Origin: Candidatus Eiseniibacteriota bacterium
Lineage (GTDB): Bacteria; Eisenbacteria; RBG-16-71-46
DNA: 10,055 nt
Direction of reading: 5' to 3'
NCBI GenBank assembly: GCA_005893185.1
Contig: VBOS01000044.1
Span: 545-10,599 of the forward strand
The position numbers and the translations under genes are program-made. The notes under the pieces are model-generated. The model was given only the letters and a program-made list of their open reading frames with translations. It was not told the origin of the DNA and did not search any database. Below, in pieces: positions 1 to 7,702 of the stretch (its first letter is position 1; each line of letters starts with the position of its first letter).

Positions 1-53
1 CCGCATCGGTCGCGGTGCCGAGGCGGAGGATCCTGATACTCGAGGCGCCAAGT

Positions 54-140
54 TGGTGGGCCAGCTGGGAGTCGAACCCAGAAGGGCTTTCGCCCACGGG
101 ATTTTAAGTCCCGCGCGTTTGCCGGTTTCGCCACTGGCCC
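54..140 (-). tRNA. tRNA-Leu (anticodon UAA), CCA encoded
   Basis: Read on the minus strand from 140 to 54 this folds as a class II tRNA. The 7-bp acceptor stem is perfect (134-140 with 58-64). The anticodon stem is 97-101 with 109-113, and the 7-nt loop CTTAAAA puts anticodon TAA at 106-104, so it decodes UUA and UUG. A long variable arm with stem GGGC/GCCC and loop GAAA is typical of tRNA-Leu. The T arm is CTGGG-TTCGACT-CCCAG. The discriminator base is A (57) and the terminal CCA is genomically encoded (56-54). The gene lies 58 nt beyond the terminator hairpin of the act operon, so it is probably transcribed separately. I found no convincing promoter in that gap. Confidence 0.97.
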
Positions 141-188
141 ATCGTCGTTGCAATCATTGCGCGCGCTTCGCGGCCCGCGCCCACCCTG

Positions 189-230
189 AAAACAAGAACG
201 CCCGGCGTCCTCGCATCGAGGACCCGGGCG
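189..230 (-). terminator. Rho-independent terminator of the act operon
   Basis: On the minus strand a stem of two 7-bp blocks (CGCCCGG/CCGGGCG and GTCCTCG/CGAGGAC) closes a 3-nt ATG loop, with one bulged G between the blocks on the 3' side. The hairpin occupies 230-199. It is followed directly by TTCTTGTTTT (198-189), a U-rich tract of the kind that completes an intrinsic terminator. The hairpin starts about 30 nt after the actF stop codon. No T tract follows it on the plus strand, so its direction is minus. It separates the act transcript from tRNA-Leu. Confidence 0.9.
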
Positions 231-259
231 CCGATCGCGCGGAAGATTCGTGCCGCGCG

Positions 260-1030
260 CTAGTGCCCGTGCCCTCCCACCCGCGCTAACGCGTCAGCGG
301 TCATCACCGCCGGATAGCGCGTCACGAACGTCTGGACCGCCCAGCCGAACACGCCGAGGAAGCCGATCGTGACGCCGATCTCGGGCAGGCCCACCCACAT
401 CTGGTCGGGATTGATCGAGGGCATCACCAGGATGTGCCGCTCCATCCACATGCCGGAGAGGATGATCAGGCTGAACACCGCGAGCCACAGCGGGCTCTTC
501 TTGGTGAACATGTTCATCAGTCCCAGGAACGGCAGCACGAACACGAACGTGAACACGGTGAACGCCAGCGGCCGCCACGGCTCCTCGAAGCGCAGGAACA
601 CCCACCAGGTCTCCTCTGGCAGGTTCGCGTACCAGATCACCAGGTACTGCGACCAGAACTGGTAGACCCAGAAGATGCTGAACCCGAACGCGATCTTGCC
701 GATGTCCCAGAAGTGGTGGGGCGTGATGTAGGCCTCGAGGCGATACTTGGCGCGCAACTGAGTGGCGAGCAGCGCGGTCATCGCGATGCCGGACAGGAAT
801 GCGCCCATGAACACCCACCAGCCGAAGAGGGTGCTCGACCAGCGGGGCGTGAGCGACATGATGAAGTCCCACGCATAGACCGTGAAGAACACCGCGAACG
901 CGAGCACGACCTGCGGGGCGCGCATCGCCAGGCGGTCGCGCTGCCACGCCGCTTCGGCCTCGTCGCCGCGCCAGCCCTCGCTCAGCTTCTCGTAGACCGG
1001 CTTGAGCTCGGGCGCGACGTGGTTCTCCAC
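260..1030 (-). CDS. actF: ActF, C-terminal part (alternative complex III NrfD-like membrane subunit), frameshifted from its start
   Basis: This is the downstream, larger part of actF, about 256 residues ending at TAG (262-260). It reads in a different frame from the start of the gene. Homology-like sequence resumes at ENHVAPELKPVYEKL and runs through several membrane segments. Typical ActF stretches include WDFIMSL followed by STLFGWWVF, FSIFWVYQFWSQYLVIWYANLPEE, and MWMERHILVMP. ActF is one of two NrfD-family quinol-interacting subunits of ACIII; it packs against ActC in the inner membrane. The short His-rich tail (GGHGH) is the C-terminus. This part has no start codon of its own where the homology begins. 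Codons are strongly G/C-ending from the junction onward, so the frame is genuinely coding. It would only be made if the frameshift is an assembly error or is bypassed. Confidence 0.88.
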   Translation of the reverse strand: MENHVAPELKPVYEKLSEGWRGDEAEAAWQRDRLAMRAPQVVLAFAVFFTVYAWDFIMSLTPRWSSTLFGWWVFMGAFLSGIAMTALLATQLRAKYRLEAYITPHHFWDIGKIAFGFSIFWVYQFWSQYLVIWYANLPEETWWVFLRFEEPWRPLAFTVFTFVFVLPFLGLMNMFTKKSPLWLAVFSLIILSGMWMERHILVMPSINPDQMWVGLPEIGVTIGFLGVFGWAVQTFVTRYPAVMTADALARVGGHGH

Positions 1031-1488
1031 AGCAGCCCGAGTCCGATCAGCGTGCGCGCGTAGAGGAACGGAACATTCAGGTAGGGCGCCTGGCGGGGCT
1101 CGACGTGCTTCACCCACGGCAGGTAGGTCCAGATCCCCGCGATCAGCAGGATCACCATGAGCAGGTAGCCGAAGGGCAGGAACGCCGAGAGCGACTCCGC
1201 GATCCGCATGATGGGGCCAGCCCAGCGGCCATTGGCGAGCCGGATCGCGCACGCCAGCACCACCGCGCCCTGGGCGATGCCGAGCCAGTAGATGGTATTG
1301 ATCGCGTAGGCGCCCCATGCGCGCTGCGGCTGGGAGAACAAGAGGAACGCGAACGACAGCACCCCGATCGCGACACACGCGCCCCAGATCATGCGCTTGC
1401 GCGCGTTGGGGATCACCGGGAGCTTGCCCGCGATGTCCTTGAGGATCTCCTCGCGCAACGCGGCCTGTTCGGCGGGGTGCGCGGTCAT
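1020..1488 (-). CDS. actF: ActF, N-terminal part (start of the frameshifted gene)
   Basis: The gene starts at ATG 1488-1486, which overlaps the actE TGA as ATGA, so translation is probably coupled. About 154 residues read well: a hydrophilic head (MTAHPAEQAALREE), then membrane segments at roughly residues 33-52, 60-83 and 98-120, and the family-like stretch APYLNVPFLYARTLIGLGLLW leading into the next helix. After Trp154 (codon 1029-1027) this frame turns into low-complexity Arg/Ser sequence and ends at 982, while the rest of ActF resumes in another frame near 1030. In relatives, as I recall them, about 10-17 residues (containing R..S....D) stand between these two points, so a short deletion is more likely than a single-base slip. 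The joined product is about 410 residues, near the family's usual length. Confidence 0.88.
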
Positions 1489-2039
1489 CGGGGGTTGGTC
1501 TGCTGCTGGTGGCGGACGAAGTTCACGAGGTTCCAGGCCTCCTCGGCGGTCACCTGCGCGCCGTAGGACGGCATCACCACGCCGCCGAAGCGGATGTAGG
1601 AGTAGATGAAGCCGTCCTTGCGCGCGCGCGTCGGCGCGGCCAGCAGGTCGGGCGGGGGCATGAAGTTGGGCGCCACCTTGCCGTCGCCCGCGAGGGTGGT
1701 GCCGTGGCAGGGCGCGCAGGTCCGCATGAACTTGCGTTCGCCGCGCGCGATCGAGGAGTCGGTCGCTGCGACCGGGTTCACGCGGTTCTGGTTCTTCTCG
1801 TACGGCGGATCTTCGCCCGCGACGTCGCGGCCGTTCACGGGGATGCTCGCGTCGTCGGGCGCGCGCATGACCTCCTTCTGCGGCGCCACCACGATGCTGG
1901 TGCGCATGTCGCGGTACTTGGAGTAGTTCAGGTGGGTCAGGGATTTCACGGCGCCGCGGCAGCCCTGCTGGGGGCTCGTGGGAGAGAACATCGTGAGGAA
2001 CACGACGCCGACGAGCCCGATGAACCCCAGCCTATACAT
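1485..2039 (-). CDS. actE: ActE, monoheme cytochrome c subunit of alternative complex III
   Basis: This 184-residue protein starts at ATG 2039. That start is supported by a strong Shine-Dalgarno GGAGGAGGT (2056-2048) with 8-nt spacing. The coding region overlaps the end of actD by 8 nt. An N-terminal hydrophobic segment (residues about 4-18) exports and probably anchors it. Cys27 in QQGC could be lipidated, although the lipobox is not canonical. One heme c motif CAPCH lies at residues 108-112, and Met156 in VVMPSYG is the likely distal heme ligand, followed by the usual C-terminal helix AEEAWNLVNFVRH. The region between the anchor and heme (MRAPDDASIPVNGR to RGERKF) resembles ActE. Its role is to take electrons from the complex on the periplasmic side. 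The product ends at TGA 1487-1485, overlapping the actF start. Confidence 0.93.
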   Translation of the reverse strand: MYRLGFIGLVGVVFLTMFSPTSPQQGCRGAVKSLTHLNYSKYRDMRTSIVVAPQKEVMRAPDDASIPVNGRDVAGEDPPYEKNQNRVNPVAATDSSIARGERKFMRTCAPCHGTTLAGDGKVAPNFMPPPDLLAAPTRARKDGFIYSYIRFGGVVMPSYGAQVTAEEAWNLVNFVRHQQQTNPR

Positions 2040-2576
2040 GGACCTTGACCTCCTCCGCGCCCTGCCCGCGCAGCATCTTCTCCACCCGCGCCGCGTCATC
2101 TCCCGTGCACGGCACCCAGATGCCGATCTTGTCCAGCGAGAAGCGCGGATCGTACGGCGCCTTCGACTTCACCTGCGGCAGGCGCGCGAGCGCCAGCATG
2201 CCCATCAGGTTCGCGAGCGCGCCGAGCAGGATCATGGACTCGTAGCCAATCACCACGAACGGCGGCAGCGAGATCAGCTCCTTCCCTCCCACCACGAGCG
2301 GATAGGAGATCACCGAGTAGATGCAAAGCGAGAAGCCTCCGGTCAGGCCGAGCGTTGCTCCGCCGAAGGTCACCCAGCGCACAAGCGACGGGCCCTGCTC
2401 GAGCGCGTGCTCCAGGTCGTGGTGCGGCACCGGCGAGTACACCGAGAGGTCCTTGTGCCCCACCTGGCGCAGCGCGCGCACAGCGGCAGCTGCGTCGTCC
2501 ACGTACTCGAAGATGCCCATCACCCCCGCGTGCTTCTGCGGCGCGGGCGCGAGCAGGCGGTCGACCAGCTTCTGAA

Positions 2577-2580
<4 letters not shown>
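2032..2580 (-). CDS. actD: ActD, DUF3341 membrane subunit of alternative complex III
   Basis: This 182-residue protein starts at GTG 2580-2578, which overlaps the actC stop as GTGA. GGAGG (2590-2586), 5 nt before the start, supports it. Family marks are GIFEYVDDAAAAVRALRQVG near the N-terminus, SVYSPVPHHDLEHAL at residues 46-60, two membrane helices (about 70-92 and 106-131) and the conserved tail YDPRFSLDKIGIWVPC (143-158). In solved ACIII structures ActD is a two-helix peripheral membrane subunit without cofactors. The length is normal for DUF3341. The final codons also carry the actE Shine-Dalgarno sequence, so actD and actE translation are linked. Confidence 0.93.
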
Positions 2581-3964
<1,384 letters not shown>

Positions 3965-3968
<4 letters not shown>

Positions 3969-5740
3969 GACCCGCTCCCGGCCGGCAGCTCGAGCTCCTT
4001 GAGGTACGTGACCCCGGGCCCGGTGTTCAGCTCGTCGAGCGCCCAGTAGGCGCGCTGGGCGCGAGAGAGCTTCGCCACGCGGCTCTCCGGATCCAGCAGG
4101 TCGCCGAACGTGATGGCCTGGGTCGGGCACGACTGCTGGCACGCGGTCTGGATGTCGCCGTCCTTGAGCGGGCGCTCCTCGTCGCGCGCGTTGCCCTTGC
4201 CCTCGAGGATGCGCTGGACGCACATCGTGCACTTCTCCATCACGCCCCGCGAGCGCACGGTCACATCCGGGTTGAGCTGCCAGTTGAGCGGCTCGGGGAA
4301 GGCGAACGTCTCCTTCTCGGGTGCTGCGTAGTCGAAGAAGTTGAAAGCCCGCACCTTGTAGGGGCAGTTGTTGGAGCAGTAGCGGGTGCCGACGCAGCGG
4401 TTGTAGATCTGCGCGTTCAGGCCCTCGGGGTTGTGGTAGGTCGCGTACACCGGGCACACGGTCTCGCACGGGGCCGATGTGCAGTGCTGGCACATCATCG
4501 GCACGAAGCGCACGTCGTTGGCCGCCGCCTGGGTGCCGGATGGCGCGGCCAGCTTCTCCTCGTAGCGCTCGATCCGGATCCACGCCATCTCGCGTCCGCG
4601 CTTGACCTGCTCGGGACCGACCGTGGGGATGTTGTTCTCGGCGTAGCACGCCACCACGCACGCGCTGCAGCCGGTGCAGGAGTGGAGGTCGATCGCCATC
4701 GCCCAGCGGTGCTGCGCGTGCTTGTAGCTTCCCTGCGACACCGGGATCTGCCGCGGACCGCGCACTGTCTCCTCCGGCACGAACGCGGTCACAGCGTGCG
4801 CCGGGGTCTTCTCGCCCTCCTGCATGAGCCGCGGCTCGGTGTACTTGCCGAGCTTGTGCTGCGAGGGCAGCTCGATGTGGCCCTTCTCGCCCGAGCCTTC
4901 GCCGGGGGCATGGGCGCGCGGCAGGTTGATGTCGGCGGGCGTCCCGCCCGGGGCCAGCTCGGCCAGCGGGATCACGCGCGCCATGCCGCGCTCGTGCTGG
5001 TTCTTGTCGCGCTGCGTCATCACCAGCTCAGGCGCCGCCGCGACCTTCGTGAGCTTCGCGCGCGCGCTCAGGTAGGCGACCGCTCCGGACGCCGAATCCT
5101 GCGCCTGCGGGAGCAGCGCGAGCGCGTTCACGCCGCGGTCCTTCGCGTAGCGCCCGTAGGCGGTGTGGCCCTGGCCGAGCGGGATCGCCACCGTGTCCTT
5201 GCGGATCCCGGGGTAGAGGTAGGCGGGAAGCACAACGCTTCCGGCTTCGGTCTCCACCTTCACGCCGTCGCCCATCGCCACCCCGAGCCCGGCGGCGGTC
5301 TCGGGATGGATCTCGACCCACGATCCCCACACCGCCTTGGTCGTGGGATCGGGAAGCTCCTGGAGCCACGACTTGTTGGCCCCGCGCCCGTCGTAAAACG
5401 CAGGCGAGGGGTAGAGCACGAGAGTTGCGCTGCCCTGCCCCTTGGGCTCGGCGGGCGCGAACGCCGGGGTCGCGCCCCAGCGCACGGCGGGTGAAGCGAT
5501 CTCTTCCCACACGCCACCCTTCTGCACCGACTCGCGCCAGAACGTTTCGAAGTCCTTGCCGCGCCCCATGCGCTGATGCAGCGGCTTCCAGCGCGCCTTG
5601 AGGTAGTCCATCCAGCTCTCGGGCCACGCGCGCTTGAGCCCCGCGCTGCGGGCCAGCGCGAGCAGCGTCTCCCCCGGCGCCTTGGCGTCGAACATCGGGA
5701 GCTTCTGGGTCGCGGGCTGCACCAGTCGCAGCTCGAAGCG
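3965..5740 (-). CDS. actB: ActB, C-terminal part (end of MopB-like domain plus four-cluster ferredoxin domain), frameshifted
   Basis: This is the downstream part of actB, about 591 residues ending at TGA 3967-3965. It reads one frame away from the start of the gene. It opens with RLVQPATQKLPMFDAKAPGETLLALA, the stretch of ActB that follows the missing segment, and completes the MopB-like domain (LGVAMGDGVKVETEAG, ALPxGQGHTAYGRYA-like region). The ferredoxin-like domain begins near nucleotide 4710. It carries CTGCSACVVAC, CQHCTSAPCETVCP, CVGTRYCSNNCP and CTMCVQRI with ACQQSCP. In the third group a Thr stands where a further cluster Cys would be expected. That fits the reported ActB set of three [4Fe-4S] and one [3Fe-4S] cluster. 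This domain wires quinol oxidation at ActC to the hemes. There is no start codon at the point where homology resumes. Confidence 0.9.
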
Positions 5741-7029
5741 GTCTCGTCCCAGGCCTCCGTGATCGCGATCTTGAAGATCACCTTGTCCATCGCCGCCGCG
5801 AACCCGGCCCACGCCGGGACGCCGTAGGCTGGGTTCGCGCCCTGCACGATCAGCGCTTCCACCTTGCCGGCTCCCATGGCTGCGATCAGGCGCTGCACTT
5901 CGCCGAAGCCCGCGACGGCGTCGAAGTTCGGAACGCGGCCGAAGCGCACGGTGCGGCCGACATTCCCGGCCACATAGTTGAGCAGGTTCACGGCGGCATG
6001 GAGCGCGGTCGCGGCTTCGCCCTGCGCTGCGATTCCGCCGCCGACCGCGAGGCCGGGCGAGGCCTGGGCGAACTCCTTGGCCAGCGCCGCCACTTTGGCG
6101 GCGGGTACGCCGGTCTGCTTCTCCACGCTCTCGGGCGCGAACGCCGCCAGCGACCCCAGCAGCGCGCCGTGCTCGGGCACGACCGGACCGAGCTGCTGCT
6201 CGAGGATCACGCGGCTCATCCCGAGCGCCAGCGCCATCTCGGTGCCGGGCGGGCACGCGATCCACTCGTCGGCGTTGGCGCCTGTGAGCGAGAGCCGCGG
6301 CTCGACCGCCACGAAGCGCGCCGGACTCGAGCCGGCGCGCGCCTGAGCGAAGCCGCGCGCGAAGCCGGCCGGCGAGATCCAGGTCTCGAGGAAGTCGGCG
6401 CCGAACGATACGATCATTCGCGCGGAGGCGAAGTCGTAACGCGGCACTTCGCCCCGGCCGAAGGTGCGGCGGCTCGCCTCACGGAGGCTCTCGTGGGCGA
6501 ACGGCTCGTAGACGAGATGCGTGGCGTGCGCGGCGGCCGCCCACTCGGCGGCCAGCGCCCCGAGCGAGCCGGTGGCGTGGTCGGTGACGAGCGCGATGCC
6601 GCGGCTCCCGCGCGATGCCTCGCCCAGCTTCTCCCCCGCGAGCTTGAGCGCGTCGTCCCAGGAGATCGGCTTCCATGCGCCGTTCTCCCGCACCTGCGGC
6701 GACTTCACGCGGTCGGGATCGTAGAGTCCCTGCAGCGCAGCTTGGCCGCGCGGGCATAGGCCGCCTGCGTTCACGGGGTGGTCCGGATTGCCCTCGATCT
6801 TGATCGCGCGCCCCTCGCGCGCCTTGACCAGCACGCCGCAGCCTGCCGGACACTCGCGGCAGGTGCTGGCGTACCAGTAGGGCACGCCCGGGAGGATGTC
6901 GGTGGGCGCCACCAGGTACGGGATCCACTTCTCCGCCGGCGGCGATGCGCAGCCCGATGCGGCTCCGGCAACGCCGATGCCGACGAGCTTCAGGAAGTCA
7001 CGGCGGTCGAAGACGATCGAGTCGCTCAT
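5725..7029 (-). CDS. actB: ActB, N-terminal part (MopB-like domain with Tat signal and four-Cys motif), start of the frameshifted gene
   Basis: The gene starts at ATG 7029-7027, 7 nt after the actA stop, with a weak AGGA site overlapping that stop. Residues 9-14 are RRDFLK, a twin-arginine signal, followed by a hydrophobic run and AASGC (Cys27), a possible lipidation site. The body resembles a molybdopterin oxidoreductase: IKIEGNPDHPVNAGGLCPRGQAALQGLYDPDR, then WDDALKLAGEKL, and GANPAYGVPAW near the end. Cys57-x2-Cys60-x3-Cys64-x27-Cys92 form a complete [4Fe-4S] motif. Known ActB lacks molybdenum cofactor and serves as a structural and electron-wiring subunit. Recognisable sequence ends at ITEAWDETASSCD (about 5725). 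The frame then runs on as Arg/Ser/Pro-rich sequence to a stop at 5260, while ActB resumes in another frame. N- and C-parts sum to about 1,020 residues, slightly short for the family. Confidence 0.9.
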
Positions 7030-7036
7030 TCCGTTC

Positions 7037-7567
7037 CTAGTGGTGGCAGACCACGCAGTCCATCGTGGTCGGGTTCTGCGCGTCGTCCATGTGTTGCCGG
7101 TGGCAGCTGATGCACCAGCCCATCTTGAGGGACGAATACTGGTACACGACCTTCATGGTCTGGACCGGCCCGTGGCAGTCCTGGCACTGGACGCCGGCCT
7201 TGACGTGGCGCTTGTGGTTGAACTTCACGTGGGACGGAAGCTTGTAGACCTCGACCCACGGCACCTGCTCGCCGCGTTCGAAGTACCCGGCGAGCTTCAT
7301 GATCTCCGGCCGGTCGGCGCGCGCCAGCTTGTGGCAGCCCATGCACGTGCTTACAGGCGGGAGGTTGGCGACCGGCGACTTTTCCGCGCTGTAATGGCAG
7401 TAGAGGCAGTTCATGCCGAGCGTGTCGGCATGGATCTGATGGCTGAAGGCGATCGGCTGCGTGGGACCGGTGCGGTTCCCGAGCGAAACCCAGAACGATT
7501 CCTTCATGGCATAAGTTCCACCGCCGAGCGCGGGGACCACGAGTGCGAGCATGAGGATACGTTTCAT
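7037..7567 (-). CDS. actA: ActA, pentaheme cytochrome c subunit of alternative complex III
   Basis: This 176-residue protein starts at ATG 7567; the frame is closed upstream by TAG at 7588-7586 with no other start between. An N-terminal hydrophobic segment (residues 3-20) exports or anchors it. Five heme c motifs are visible: CLYCH (54-58), CMGCH (75-79), CQDCH (128-132), CISCH (152-156) and CVVCH (171-175). Extra histidines at FSHQIHA and FNHKRHV are likely distal ligands, as in class III/NrfB-like cytochromes. The order and spacing match ActA of ACIII, the periplasmic heme subunit that accepts electrons from ActB and passes them to the oxidase or a soluble carrier. It is first in the operon, 7 nt ahead of actB. 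The protein ends one residue after the fifth heme motif. Confidence 0.95.
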   Translation of the reverse strand: MKRILMLALVVPALGGGTYAMKESFWVSLGNRTGPTQPIAFSHQIHADTLGMNCLYCHYSAEKSPVANLPPVSTCMGCHKLARADRPEIMKLAGYFERGEQVPWVEVYKLPSHVKFNHKRHVKAGVQCQDCHGPVQTMKVVYQYSSLKMGWCISCHRQHMDDAQNPTTMDCVVCHH

Positions 7568-7575
7568 GGCAGATC

Positions 7576-7611
7576 GCGGCGGAACCTACGCATGGGTCCG
7601 AGCCGTGTCAA
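7576..7611 (-). promoter_or_regulatory. Probable sigma70-type promoter of the act operon
   Basis: On the minus strand, TTGACA (7611-7606) is a perfect -35 box. After a 17-bp spacer comes TAGGTT (7588-7583), which keeps the TAnnnT core of a -10 box. The expected transcription start is near 7576, leaving a leader of only about 9 nt before the actA ATG (7567). No Shine-Dalgarno sequence precedes that ATG. The site lies in the 135-nt gap between the M48 gene and actA. Confidence 0.6.
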
Positions 7612-7679
7612 CTCGTTTGTCGCGCGCGGCGTTGCGTCGCCCGTGCCGCGGGCTCGCGGTGACGCAGATGGGGGCCGTC

Positions 7680-7701
7680 CCGGGCGGGCGGCGACGCCCG
7701 G
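7680..7701 (-). terminator. GC-rich hairpin just after the M48 gene, possible weak terminator
   Basis: CCGGGCG (7701-7695) and CGCCCGG (7686-7680) pair as a perfect 7-bp stem with an 8-nt loop, starting 1 nt after the M48 stop codon. No T tract follows, so it is not a canonical intrinsic terminator. It may instead pause transcription or protect the 3' end of the message. Confidence 0.3.
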
Positions 7702-7702
7702 T

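Noticed and set aside
1..53. Possible hairpin GGTGCC...GGCGCC downstream of tRNA-Leu.
   Set aside because: The stem is short and needs a G-T pair, and no T tract follows; I see no supported feature in this stretch.
141..181. Promoter for tRNA-Leu, with AATGAT at 158-153 as -10 box.
   Set aside because: The -10 box is 4 of 6, but nothing like a -35 box lies 16-18 bp upstream; too weak to list.
4433..5494. Plus-strand ORF (353 codons) opposite actB.
   Set aside because: Same shadow composition; the opposite strand encodes the ferredoxin domain of ActB.
5720..5745. Programmed ribosomal frameshift in actB as an explanation of the split.
   Set aside because: No slippery heptamer or obvious stimulatory structure is visible, and a conserved segment seems to be missing, which frameshifting would not explain.
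7565..7594. Nine-codon ORF MRRFRRDLP whose TGA overlaps the actA ATG.
   Set aside because: It overlaps the predicted -10 box, so it would not be on the message from that promoter; no independent support as a leader peptide.
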